A DNA stretch of 64,000 nt, from NCBI RefSeq assembly GCF_006715025.1, contig NZ_VFMK01000001.1, forward strand, positions 3,100,001 through 3,164,000. The letters run 5' to 3'. This document shows positions 33,423 through 42,466 of the stretch, in pieces. Both the position numbers and the translations under genes were made by a program. The number at the start of each line of letters is the position of its first letter. Position 1 is the first letter of the stretch. This DNA comes from Serratia fonticola (GTDB taxonomy: Bacteria; Pseudomonadota; Gammaproteobacteria; Enterobacterales; Enterobacteriaceae). The notes under the pieces are model-generated. The model did not search any database. It was not told where the DNA came from and saw only the letters and a list, made by a program, of their open reading frames with translations.

Positions 33423-34697
33423 ATGACCGCTTCAGCAAGTCACTCTCACAGGGTTGTGATCACGGGGTATGGCGCCATTTGTTCATTAGGTGAAAATACG
33501 GAGGAGATATGGCAATCCGTGCTTGACAAAAAAATGGGTTATGACGTTTGGGATGATCCAGGTAAAGGTATCTCTGCCAGGATTTTTGGCCGAATAAAAA
33601 CGCCGCTAAATCTCAGCAAGTTTTCAAAGAAAATACTTAAAAATACCCCACGTTTTGCCAATCTGGCATTAATCGCTGCGGACGAAGCCATGTCGATGGC
33701 ATTTGGCGAGGAGCAGAAACTTTTTGAGCATTACGATTCTCGCGACTGCGGCGTCATTTTCGGGACGGGTTGGGCTGGTTTTGATTGTTCGACCGTGAAC
33801 TACTTTGCCTATAGCGATCCTGAAGCATTATCTGCATCAGCACATAGCTGTTTTAACTCAATGCCAAGTATAGCAACCTCAGTGATTTCAGTTAACTGGC
33901 AGCTAAAAGGGTACCAAAACTCGCCAATAGCCGCTTGCGCAACGGGAAATATTGCGATTGGTGATGCCTACGAGATCATTAAAAGTGGTAAAGCGAAAAT
34001 GATGATGGCGGGTGGAGGGGAGAGTTTGATGCAACCATTCACTATCTGGTCAGTAGATGTATTAGGGGCATTGTCTAAAGAGAAAACGGATCTTGAAAAA
34101 GCCTGTTGCCCTTTTAGTGCAGACCGAAGTGGATTTATTCTTTCTGAAGGTGCTGCCATTGTCTGTTTGGAGCGCCTTGAAGATGCGCTGGAGCGGAATG
34201 CGACCATCTATGGTGAGGTGGTTGGTTACGCAAATCATAGTGATGCCTACGTCAACTTAACGGCCCCGGCCCCCGACCTGGTTGGCCGGATTACCACCAT
34301 TCAAAAAGCCATGGAGTATGCGGGCGTTGGCATTGAAGACATTGATTATATTAATGCACATGGCACCTCAACCCCAATGAATGACTATAACGAAACGTTA
34401 GTACTGAAAGAGGTCTTTGGAGAGCGTGCCTATGATATTCCTATTTCCAGCACCAAGTCCTATACTGGACATCTCATTGCGGCGGCGGGAGGAATAGAAA
34501 CGATCTTTTGCTTGAAGGGTTTAGAAGAGAAAATGATACCCGCCACGATAAACTTAAACTCTCCAGACCCCAAATGCGATCTCAATTACGTGCCAAATGA
34601 GCACTTATTTAACCAGAATCTTAATCATGTTCTCAATATCAACTATGGTTTTGGCGGGGCAAACAGTTGCCTGGTATTGAAGAGATTATCCGCGTGA
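33423..34697 (+). CDS. beta-ketoacyl-ACP synthase (FabF-like) of Cluster A
   Basis: A 424-residue condensing enzyme that extends acyl-ACP with malonyl-ACP by decarboxylative condensation. The complete triad is present: Cys172 (AACATGN), His in NAHGTSTPMND and His in SYTGHLIAAAG. The supporting Lys is in SSTKSYTGH. The length is that of FabF. It follows the ACP gene by two bases and overlaps the next gene by GTGA. Composition is AT-rich compared with Cluster B. It is probably dedicated to the product of this cluster, because housekeeping fabF normally sits in the fab operon. Confidence 0.93.
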   Translation: MTASASHSHRVVITGYGAICSLGENTEEIWQSVLDKKMGYDVWDDPGKGISARIFGRIKTPLNLSKFSKKILKNTPRFANLALIAADEAMSMAFGEEQKLFEHYDSRDCGVIFGTGWAGFDCSTVNYFAYSDPEALSASAHSCFNSMPSIATSVISVNWQLKGYQNSPIAACATGNIAIGDAYEIIKSGKAKMMMAGGGESLMQPFTIWSVDVLGALSKEKTDLEKACCPFSADRSGFILSEGAAIVCLERLEDALERNATIYGEVVGYANHSDAYVNLTAPAPDLVGRITTIQKAMEYAGVGIEDIDYINAHGTSTPMNDYNETLVLKEVFGERAYDIPISSTKSYTGHLIAAAGGIETIFCLKGLEEKMIPATINLNSPDPKCDLNYVPNEHLFNQNLNHVLNINYGFGGANSCLVLKRLSA

Positions 34698-35458
34698 TCA
34701 GACAGTATTTTCATAGTGACATAGAGAAGTGGGCAAGTTACTCTGGCGACAGAAATAAAATTCACTTTGATAAAGAACTGGCGGTTAAATATGGACTAAA
34801 AGATGTCATCGTACAAGGAATGCTGATCTTACTCGATGCAAAAATGATGATGTCATCTTGCATTAAAGAAGGTTCCAGTATTAATTTCTATATAAAAAAA
34901 CCTGTTTCTATTTGTATGGATATTGAGTTTAGTATAAAGGATGGCGATAAAAAGAAAGTCTTGACTGTCGCTGAAGCTGATAATGCTAAAGAAGTTTGCG
35001 TAACAGCGACGGTTTTATCGCAGCACTCCATTGACTTTACCCCGGAATCTAACCAAATACGTGTGTCATCTGAATTTATACAAAGTCATATAGATTTATT
35101 AAAAAGTTATTATCCAGATATAGAAAGCAACTGGTTACTGATGGATACGCTTCTATTTTGCATCTGCTTTAATCAGCAAAAAGATGATTATTTTTATCGA
35201 CAATCGCTAAAAATCCCACAAAGTAATCGCTATGATGATATTACAACCTATCATGTAGCTCAAAACATTTTTATCTCGGAAAGGCTACTAACCTGTGGGG
35301 ATATCAACTTTTCTGAAATTTCTTATGCAATTGAAGAAAAAGATGTTTACATAAATGATGACTCTGCATATAGCACGTTTAATATCACCGCTATTGAAAA
35401 TAGCAAGGTTATTTACCAATCCTCTATTGGTTGTATGACCAAAGCATCGAACATTTGA
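34694..35458 (+). CDS. MaoC-like hotdog dehydratase/hydratase of Cluster A
   Basis: A 254-residue protein starting with GTG overlapping the ketosynthase stop (GTGA). The N-terminal third holds the R-hydratase pattern YSGDRNKIHFD followed by VQGM. The catalytic Asp and His are kept, while the usual HGM motif is QGM. The rest (about residues 110-254) is weaker but could be a second hotdog fold, since tandem hotdogs of this length are known. The likely role is dehydration of 3-hydroxyacyl-ACP after the FabG-like step. A longer start at 34667 is rejected because it overlaps the ketosynthase by 31 bases. Confidence 0.72.
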   Translation: MIRQYFHSDIEKWASYSGDRNKIHFDKELAVKYGLKDVIVQGMLILLDAKMMMSSCIKEGSSINFYIKKPVSICMDIEFSIKDGDKKKVLTVAEADNAKEVCVTATVLSQHSIDFTPESNQIRVSSEFIQSHIDLLKSYYPDIESNWLLMDTLLFCICFNQQKDDYFYRQSLKIPQSNRYDDITTYHVAQNIFISERLLTCGDINFSEISYAIEEKDVYINDDSAYSTFNITAIENSKVIYQSSIGCMTKASNI

Positions 35459-35490
35459 CTAATACCAGCTGACCTTCAGGGGGCAACAAA

Positions 35491-36231
35491 GTGGTTAATA
35501 AAAAGTTGATATTGCTTACGGCCGGTAGCCGTGGCATAGGTGCCGCTATAGTGAAAGAGTTGGTACAGCAAGACTATCTGGTCGTATTTACTTATAAAAA
35601 CAATAGAGAACATGCAGAGGCATTAGCGGCTTCGTTAAACACTAACGACCAGGTCTGTTGGTGTTATCCGTGTGATGCAGGTGATTTTAAAGCAGTAAGT
35701 GAATTATGCACTGTTTTATTGAGACAGCACGGTGTTCCTTATGGTGTCATTAATAATGCAGGAATAACCAGAGATAAGCTCCATATTGATATGGATCTTG
35801 CAGATTGGAACGATGTCATTAATACTAATTTAAACTCAATATTTTACTTAAACCATTTTCTCTTGAATGAGATGATGCTTAAAGGGGATGGGTGCATCAT
35901 CAATATTAATTCAGTATCAGGCTTAAGAGGAAATGTAGGCCAAACCAATTATGCAGCATCAAAATCTGCTCAATATGGATTGACGAAGAGCCTTGCCAGA
36001 GAGGTGGGTAATTTCAATATTAGGGTCAACTGTATCGCACCAGGCCCCATTGAAACAGACATGATTTCATCCATACCTAAAAAGACGTTGTCGCAGCTGA
36101 TAAAAATGACCCCTTTGCGAAAAATAGGTGAGCCTGAAGATATTGCAATGATGGTGTCCTTTTTGCTGGGGCGAGGTGGGCGGCATATTACTGGGCAAAC
36201 TATGGTTGTGGATGGCGGATTATCAATTTAA
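35491..36231 (+). CDS. FabG-like 3-oxoacyl-ACP reductase of Cluster A
   Basis: A 246-residue SDR, the size of FabG. The cofactor loop reads TAGSRGIGAAI, with Ala where the first Gly of TGxxxGIG is usual. NNAG, the Ser in NINSVSG, YAASK and the final VVDGGLSI are normal. The start is GTG with CAGGGGGCAAC upstream. It probably reduces the 3-ketoacyl-ACP made by the adjacent ketosynthase. Confidence 0.92.
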   Translation: MVNKKLILLTAGSRGIGAAIVKELVQQDYLVVFTYKNNREHAEALAASLNTNDQVCWCYPCDAGDFKAVSELCTVLLRQHGVPYGVINNAGITRDKLHIDMDLADWNDVINTNLNSIFYLNHFLLNEMMLKGDGCIININSVSGLRGNVGQTNYAASKSAQYGLTKSLAREVGNFNIRVNCIAPGPIETDMISSIPKKTLSQLIKMTPLRKIGEPEDIAMMVSFLLGRGGRHITGQTMVVDGGLSI

Positions 36232-36261
36232 CTTACGATGGTTAATATTAAGGAAAATGTT

Positions 36262-37203
36262 ATGGAAATGCAATTTAGGGCCGTGCCAGCCGAAGTCTAT
36301 CGTGTCATGGAATTAAATGAAAATTTTAATTTTCTTTGGAATCCTGACCCTGTCTCTTCGCTGGTTGGCTTGGGGAGTTCTTACGTCCTGGAATTTTTTG
36401 AATTCTACGGTGAGAAAATAGGTGACTACTATGATGAATTTATTGATGATCCTGTACTAAAAGATGAACGGTTTCCCGTTTTTGTCGATCAAGAAAAAAG
36501 GCATGCGGCTGCCCATAGGAAGTTGAATAACTTTATCACCAAGGGAATAACGCCTCCTGCCAGAGAGAAGTACCATCCGCGTGTTTATGACTTTATGTAC
36601 GGTGCATATAAAGAATTTGCTGAGCCTATATTGGCAGGCATTGAGAAGGACAGGGCTAATGGGATAAAATCAGAAGGTCTGTTCTTCAAAGAGGCCGTTC
36701 GTAGCGTAGCAATTTTTGAAAGCGAAGTTTGTATGACGGGCTTTTCGTTCTTTGACAATCTATTCGATAATGGTCGATTCGATATTGTGTGCAATATGTC
36801 AGGGAATTTAGGTGTACTTTATTTGTTAGGCTATCATTATGCTGAAGAAATGGAGCACTGTTGTGTTTCCATAGAGGCTTTCGAAACTATTTATGAAGAG
36901 ACGCTATGGACGAAAGAACTGATAGATAAGCATGTAAATAATAGCGATTTACTGTCAAGGCAGGTTGTTTTAGCTACGTTACACGTCGCCAGAATGCTTA
37001 ATCAAGATATTTCAATTGAGCAGATTACCAATAGCATCGGCATTCAATACCGAACTAATATTGCCAAGAAATATATAACCGAAGGATTTAACGCCAGAGA
37101 TCCCGAAGTATTAGCGAGAAGAGAGTATTTAGTCAATCGTTGGGATAATGAGTGGGAACCCAAATTGCTTGAAATGATAAAGCAAAAAATCAAAGTGGGA
37201 TAG
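36262..37203 (+). CDS. PF10118-like putative metal-dependent hydrolase / diiron protein
   Basis: A 313-residue alpha-helical protein resembling the family annotated as predicted metal-dependent hydrolase (PF10118). Two ExxH motifs are visible (EKRHAAAH near residue 80 and EEMEHC near 195), with further Glu in AIFESEVCM. This is the ligand pattern of ferritin-like diiron enzymes. Oxygenase, desaturase or decarbonylase activity on an ACP-bound chain is therefore possible but unproven. The ATG at 36262 is preferred because AAGGAAAATG precedes it. An ATG at 36238 would add eight residues. Confidence 0.7.
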   Translation: MEMQFRAVPAEVYRVMELNENFNFLWNPDPVSSLVGLGSSYVLEFFEFYGEKIGDYYDEFIDDPVLKDERFPVFVDQEKRHAAAHRKLNNFITKGITPPAREKYHPRVYDFMYGAYKEFAEPILAGIEKDRANGIKSEGLFFKEAVRSVAIFESEVCMTGFSFFDNLFDNGRFDIVCNMSGNLGVLYLLGYHYAEEMEHCCVSIEAFETIYEETLWTKELIDKHVNNSDLLSRQVVLATLHVARMLNQDISIEQITNSIGIQYRTNIAKKYITEGFNARDPEVLARREYLVNRWDNEWEPKLLEMIKQKIKVG

Positions 37204-37318
37204 GCTTGATACATCAATTTTAAATTCATTTTATGCTATCAAGTAAGTATAAATTGAATAGGGTGGCCACTTGCGTAGTAAACAATTGAGTGATTGCAAA
37301 GGTTGCCATAAATGTTGG

Positions 37319-37344
37319 TGCCTGACGGAGATCTTCGCCAGGCA
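37319..37344 (+). terminator. imperfect palindrome between the diiron-like and hydrolase-methyltransferase genes
   Basis: TGCCTG (37319-37324) pairs with CAGGCA (37339-37344), and the sequence between them also pairs with G-U wobbles around AGATCT. The RNA could fold into a long hairpin ending 30 bases before the next ATG. No T-run follows, so it may be an operator, attenuator or processing site. Confidence 0.45.
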
Positions 37345-37373
37345 TCAGATAATCTCTGTTTGACAATACTATT

Positions 37374-39128
37374 ATGCCACATACTGAACAAAAAAAAGAG
37401 CTTGTCTGTCAAGACGGTTATCATATTGCGTATCGATACTTCTCTAGCGGAACGTTAAGTGAGAAGGCCTCTTCTCCTGCCATTATTTTACTGCATCGGA
37501 AAAATAATTTCCCCCAGGGATTGACTCCGTTTATTAGACGGTTATGTTTGCCAGAATACCGATTTCTATCGTTGGAGATTGCTGACGATGCTTTGAGTCA
37601 TTGCAGAGAAAAAAAAGCGTCAAATATTTCAATCCAGATATCTCATTTTCAGGAGTTTTTTGAATACGCCCAATCCGAATATAATATTAAAGCAACAAAT
37701 GTGGTCATCATTTCTTTTGACGAATATGCTACGGTTGTTTCTTCTTGGGTAATTGACTATGCACCTAGCATACGTTGTGCGATCCTTTATTCCCCCATGT
37801 TCCTCTTTACGATATATGATGCTTTGTCAGCATATCTAAAAGGTAATCTTCACAACCTATACCGCAAGTTATTTACAAAAAAGAGAAGTATAAATGAAAG
37901 CGAACAAGGTCGAAGTGAAGATGTTAACCTGTTAAATTTCAATGCATTTCCCTCTGGTATATTGTCATGGCGCAGCCTTGCGGATATCCTTTTTACCGGT
38001 AGGCGAATTACCAGAAGCACATTCTCATACCCAACATCAACGCAAGTCTTTATTTCAGAAAAAGAAGGGTTAACTTCTGTATGCGCTCAGTTGAAATTTT
38101 ATGCCAGCATAGGTAGTGATAAAAAAGAACTGATTGTTCTCCCCGCGGTGGGAGGGCGCTATCAAGACAGAGATTCCATGTTATTAGCTCAAACACGAGA
38201 TTTTATAGTTGAATGTTTTTCTAAAAATATAAACGTGCATTCTTTATTTAATTCATATAAAGAAGGTGTGACAAAGGATGAATATGAAAAACTACGTTTG
38301 CCTGAAACTAATTTGATAAAATCTGCTTATTGGGCCGTTAACAAGCTTGCTCTAAAGCATATAGGAAAGCTGTCTGATGGGATTCAATTAGGGCTGGAAA
38401 CCGGTTTTGATTCGGGTGCCTCTCTGGACTATATTTATAGAAACACGCCGTCAGGTAAGAATGTGCTGGGAAGAGCGATTGATAATTATTATCTGAGTAA
38501 TATCGGTTGGCATTGTACGCGGATGCGAAAAAGACATGTTGAAGCGTTAATGGTGGTGGCATGTCAGCGACTGTCAGAAGAGCAGAAAACCATAAGGTTT
38601 CTCGATATTGCTGCCGGTCATGGCAGTTATATAATAAGTACCATTGAAAAAATGCAATACCCAATAGCGCACGTGTTAATGCGTGATTTTGAGCAATCCA
38701 ATGTTTTAAATGGTGAGAAATTAATCCAGCAGAATAATCTGGCGGAGTTAGTCACTTTTGAGCAAGGGGACGCTTTCTCATCACAAGATCTGATTACATT
38801 ACCACAAGATCGAACACTGACTATTGTTTCCGGATTCTATGAGCTTTTCAGCGATAACCGCTTGGTACTGGATTCGTTGAACGGTATCGCCCACGCTACA
38901 GAGCTGGGGGGATACCTGATTTATACGACAAAGTTGTGGAACCCCAAATTGGACTATATGGCCAGAGTGTTAACCAGTCACAAACAAGGAGAACACTGGC
39001 TACTTCGTCGTCGAACACAGCTTGAGATAGATCAGTTGGTCAATCAGGCGGGTTTCGTGAAAATCACACAAAGAATAGATCCCTGGGGAATGTTCAGCGT
39101 AGCGATGGCAAAAAAGATAGCCCAATAA
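37374..39128 (+). CDS. fusion of degenerate alpha/beta hydrolase and SAM methyltransferase
   Basis: A 584-residue two-domain protein. The N-terminal part (about 1-290) follows an alpha/beta-hydrolase outline (PAIILLHRKNNFP, a strand NVVIISFDEYATVV, and LIVLPAVGGRY). The nucleophile elbow GxSxG is absent, reading ISFDEYA, so hydrolase activity is doubtful. The C-terminal part (about 330-584) is a class I SAM methyltransferase with motif I FLDIAAGHGSY, acidic residue MRDFE, QGDAF and a YELF post-motif segment, in the style of PF12147. Such hydrolase-methyltransferase fusions exist in lipid-metabolism contexts. No clear ribosome-binding site precedes the ATG. Methylation of the Cluster A product is inferred. 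Confidence 0.75.
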   Translation: MPHTEQKKELVCQDGYHIAYRYFSSGTLSEKASSPAIILLHRKNNFPQGLTPFIRRLCLPEYRFLSLEIADDALSHCREKKASNISIQISHFQEFFEYAQSEYNIKATNVVIISFDEYATVVSSWVIDYAPSIRCAILYSPMFLFTIYDALSAYLKGNLHNLYRKLFTKKRSINESEQGRSEDVNLLNFNAFPSGILSWRSLADILFTGRRITRSTFSYPTSTQVFISEKEGLTSVCAQLKFYASIGSDKKELIVLPAVGGRYQDRDSMLLAQTRDFIVECFSKNINVHSLFNSYKEGVTKDEYEKLRLPETNLIKSAYWAVNKLALKHIGKLSDGIQLGLETGFDSGASLDYIYRNTPSGKNVLGRAIDNYYLSNIGWHCTRMRKRHVEALMVVACQRLSEEQKTIRFLDIAAGHGSYIISTIEKMQYPIAHVLMRDFEQSNVLNGEKLIQQNNLAELVTFEQGDAFSSQDLITLPQDRTLTIVSGFYELFSDNRLVLDSLNGIAHATELGGYLIYTTKLWNPKLDYMARVLTSHKQGEHWLLRRRTQLEIDQLVNQAGFVKITQRIDPWGMFSVAMAKKIAQ

Positions 39129-39221
39129 ATGCTCATTTCGCCATTGGTCGAATCCGAGTAAATAGAAATTCTGTTGCACAAAACAAGAGTTATAAAATTC
39201 ACTTTCTTAAGGAAGAGTCTA

Positions 39222-41240
39222 ATGAATGATTATCCTCATTTACTGGCACCATTAGATCTTGGTTTTACCGTGCTCAAAAACAGGGTACTTATGGGGGCAA
39301 TGCATACCGGACTTGAGGATTTACCTGACGGCCCCGAGCGTATGGCACGTTTTTATGCCGAACGGGCTGCGGCAGGAGTAGCGTTGATCGTGACCGGCGG
39401 AGTCTCACCTAATGAAAAGGGCGTATTCTATTCAGGCGGCTCTATTTTAAATTGCGAAGAGCAGATAAAAGCCCACCAAATTGTGACTCATGCGGTTCAC
39501 GAAGCCGGGGGGAAGATAGCATTGCAGATCTTACATGCGGGCCGCGATAGTTACCAACCTGATCCCGTTGCCCCTTCAGCAATCCCTATCTCCAATCCCT
39601 TCGCCTCTGTTGAGTTAAGCGCTGACGAAGTGGAACAAACTATCCAGGACTTTGTTCACTGCGCACAACTTGCCCAACAAGCAGGTTATGACGGTATTGA
39701 AATTATGGGTTCTGCGGGTTACCTGATTAATCAGTTTCTGGTTGCTCATGCGAATCAACGTACTGATGAATGGGGAGGAGATTACAGTAATCGCATGCGG
39801 TTTGCGGTCGAGATCGTTAAAGCTATTCGTCAGGCAGTCGGTGAGGCGTTTATTTTGATTTACCGGCTCTCGATACTCGACCTGGTTAAAGAAGGTTCTG
39901 ATTTTACAGAAATCATCTCACTGGCCCAGGCGGTTGAAAAGGCTGGGGCGAACCTGATCAACAGCGGTATTGGATGGCATGAGGCTCATATACCAACGGT
40001 GGTCGGTATGGTTCCTCAAGCCGGGTTTAGCTGGATCACAAAGGCGTTGATGGGGAAGGTGACTATTCCACTGATTGCGTCTAACCGGATCAACGATCCG
40101 ATGATTGCCGAGCGGGTTTTGGCGGATCGTTGTGCCGATATGGTCTCAATGGCCCGGCCTTTTCTTGCCGATGCTGAATTCGTCAAAAAGGCCGCTGAAG
40201 GGCGAACAGACGAAATTAACATCTGTATTAGCTGTAACCAGGCTTGTCTGGATATGATTTTCGTAGGAAATATTGCGTCTTGCGTAGTGAATCCCCAGGC
40301 TTGTCGAGAAGCTGAATTCACACCAGTATCCAGCTTGCAAAGCAAAAGATTAGCCGTTGTGGGTGCCGGTCCAGCAGGGTTAGCGTTCGCTATAATGGCC
40401 GCCAGCCGTGGTCATTCTGTGACGCTGTTTGAGGCCGAGGAGAAAATTGGTGGTCAACTCAACATCGCCAATAAAATACCGGGTAAGGCCGAATTTTCTA
40501 AAACCCTGGAGTATTTTGCCAGACAATTGGTTTTGCATCACATCACCGTCAAACTGGGTAAAAAGATCGAGACGGATGAGCTTGGCGAGTTTGATGAAAT
40601 CATCCTCGCGTGTGGCGTCATCCCCCACATTCCTGATATCGAGGGTATAGATCACCCAAAAGTACTCAGTTACCTCGATGTGCTACATGGTGGAAAGCCG
40701 GTGGGAAATCGCGTGGCAATTATCGGTGCCGGTGGTATCGGTTTTGACATTGCGACTTATCTTAGTCAACCGGACGTACCAGAGAGCCAGGCCGCCGAAA
40801 TATTTAACCGCGAATGGGGGATCGACAGTACGCTTAAGCTGCGTGGTGGTCTGGCTACTGCGGGACGAATGAGTTCACCCACAGCGCGTCAGATCTATTT
40901 ATTACAAAGAAAAAGAACCAGAATGGGGAAAAAATTAGGCAGAACGACAGGTTGGGTTCATTGCATGCTTTTGGCTCAGCGGAGTGTCGAAATGCTCAAT
41001 GATACAAACTTCTTGTCTATCGACGATGAAGGTTTACATATTTCTCGCGCGGGCCAGACAAGCTGTCTGAAGGTGGATAATATCATTATTTGCGCGGGCC
41101 AGAAGCCTCAACAAGAATTGCTGCTTCCTCTTCAGCAATTGGGAAAAACGGTGCATCTTATCGGAGGAGTCGACTCCGCGGCCAAATTGGACCTCCGCAA
41201 AGCCATTGAGCAGGGGACACGGTTGGCTATGTCGATATAA
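39222..41240 (+). CDS. fadH: 2,4-dienoyl-CoA reductase FadH paralogue
   Basis: A 672-residue NADPH-dependent enoate reductase, exactly the length of E. coli FadH. The N-terminal FMN barrel starts HLLAPLDLGFTVLKNRVLMG. The [4Fe-4S] site is CISCNQACLDMIFVGN, and the FAD- and NADP-binding part has VVGAGPAGLAFAIMAASRG and AIIGAGGIGFD. The ATG at 39222 has AAGGAAGAG upstream, and an earlier ATG at 39174 is rejected. It lies 93 bases after the hydrolase-methyltransferase gene. In this context it may reduce a dienoyl intermediate or product rather than serve beta-oxidation. It may equally be a relocated housekeeping fadH. Confidence 0.92.
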   Translation: MNDYPHLLAPLDLGFTVLKNRVLMGAMHTGLEDLPDGPERMARFYAERAAAGVALIVTGGVSPNEKGVFYSGGSILNCEEQIKAHQIVTHAVHEAGGKIALQILHAGRDSYQPDPVAPSAIPISNPFASVELSADEVEQTIQDFVHCAQLAQQAGYDGIEIMGSAGYLINQFLVAHANQRTDEWGGDYSNRMRFAVEIVKAIRQAVGEAFILIYRLSILDLVKEGSDFTEIISLAQAVEKAGANLINSGIGWHEAHIPTVVGMVPQAGFSWITKALMGKVTIPLIASNRINDPMIAERVLADRCADMVSMARPFLADAEFVKKAAEGRTDEINICISCNQACLDMIFVGNIASCVVNPQACREAEFTPVSSLQSKRLAVVGAGPAGLAFAIMAASRGHSVTLFEAEEKIGGQLNIANKIPGKAEFSKTLEYFARQLVLHHITVKLGKKIETDELGEFDEIILACGVIPHIPDIEGIDHPKVLSYLDVLHGGKPVGNRVAIIGAGGIGFDIATYLSQPDVPESQAAEIFNREWGIDSTLKLRGGLATAGRMSSPTARQIYLLQRKRTRMGKKLGRTTGWVHCMLLAQRSVEMLNDTNFLSIDDEGLHISRAGQTSCLKVDNIIICAGQKPQQELLLPLQQLGKTVHLIGGVDSAAKLDLRKAIEQGTRLAMSI

Positions 41241-41658
41241 TTTTGGATATCGGCCCCTATACTGATGGGCATAAATTGCAGACACATTCCAACATGTTGA
41301 AACAGTTATGCCATCTCATTAGCAACCTTTTAATGGGGGCCATGAGTCAATGTCGCTATGCTTGCCGACTTTTCACTGCCTTGTTTTATAACGGGGAAGT
41401 AAAAACGTCAGACAGGTAATCCGCCGCGCATGGCCTTATTAAAAGACAAAATCCATGACCATTCAGCTGGAAAAATCCGATCCAGCATAATGCTGGAAAA
41501 CGGCTGATCCGTTCTCAATATGACCCATATTAATCGTTAATTGACCCAATTCATTACGGCATCATTTCCTGATTCAATCATAATAATCAAATCAGGCCAT
41601 TCATGTGTTCATGGGGCTTCACCGTTGCCAGATTTGATGAAAGAAGAGGATTTATGTC
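41241..41658. promoter_or_regulatory. intergenic region upstream of the MBL-fold/AraC pair
   Basis: These 418 bases hold no credible gene. A perfect 17-base palindrome, TCCAGCATAATGCTGGA, lies at 41481-41497 and looks like an operator, possibly for the GlxA-type regulator two genes down. AT-rich sequence follows it, up to the MBL gene. Confidence 0.5.
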
Positions 41659-42435
41659 ATGAAAATCAGACAAGTACGTAACGCCACTCAATTAATTACT
41701 TTCGCAGGGAAAAAATTTTTGGTAGACCCCATGCTGGCAAAAAAAGATGCTTACCCTGGTTTTGAAGGAACTGTCCGCTCTGAAATTCGTATCCCCATGA
41801 CGGAGCTTCCATTTGATATCAAAACACTGCTGGATGTGGATGCCATCATTGTGACTCATACCCATCCTGATCACTGGGACGAAGCAGCTGTTGCACTGAT
41901 TCCAAAAGAAAAACTTATTTATGTTCAGAATGAGCGTGATGAGCGTCTCTTGCGTAGTCAGGGGTTCTCTAACCTGCGTGTGCTATCTGAGAAAAGTCAG
42001 TTTGAGGATATTGAATTGATCAGAACAGACGGCCAACATGGACCAGATGAAGCCTATGCAGTTCCACAGATGGCAGAGTTGTTGGGTGATGCTTGCGGTG
42101 TTGTATTCAAACATCCGGATGAAAAAACACTCTTCCTGATTGGAGACTCAATTTGGATCGACACCGTAGAAGATAACCTACGTAAATTTAACCCGGGGGT
42201 TGTTATCATGAACACTGGCTGGGCTCATATTTTAGGATTTGGACCGATCATCTTCGGAAAAGAAGATGTCCTGAAAGTCCACAGGCTTCTCCCAGAAGCT
42301 AAGATTGTCGCTACGCATATGGAAGCCATTAATCATTGCCTGTTAACCCGCAATGAACTATTGGACTATGTCAGCGACAATCAAGTACATGGGATCGTCA
42401 ATGCCCCGGCTGACGGGGAGTCAGTGAGTTTTTGA
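41659..42435 (+). CDS. metallo-beta-lactamase-fold hydrolase (UlaG-like)
   Basis: A 258-residue MBL-fold protein. The metal motif is THTHPDHWDE (HxHxDH), with other ligands in DGQHGPDEA, LIGDSIW and ATHMEAINH. It resembles UlaG-type phosphodiesterase/lactonase-like proteins more than true beta-lactamases, and has no signal peptide. The substrate is unknown. It is followed 31 bases later by an AraC-type regulator gene, probably co-transcribed. Confidence 0.88.
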   Translation: MKIRQVRNATQLITFAGKKFLVDPMLAKKDAYPGFEGTVRSEIRIPMTELPFDIKTLLDVDAIIVTHTHPDHWDEAAVALIPKEKLIYVQNERDERLLRSQGFSNLRVLSEKSQFEDIELIRTDGQHGPDEAYAVPQMAELLGDACGVVFKHPDEKTLFLIGDSIWIDTVEDNLRKFNPGVVIMNTGWAHILGFGPIIFGKEDVLKVHRLLPEAKIVATHMEAINHCLLTRNELLDYVSDNQVHGIVNAPADGESVSF

Positions 42436-42466
42436 TGTCTAATATGTCCGATTGAGGTTTTTAACT

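Noticed and set aside
37319..37344. Insertion-sequence end or attachment site
   Set aside because: The palindrome has no matching copy nearby, no transposase and no target duplication.
41659..42435. Beta-lactamase gene suggested by the MBL fold and neighbouring PBP
   Set aside because: There is no signal peptide and the pattern is closer to UlaG-type hydrolases. Proximity to the PBP gene alone is not evidence of beta-lactam resistance.
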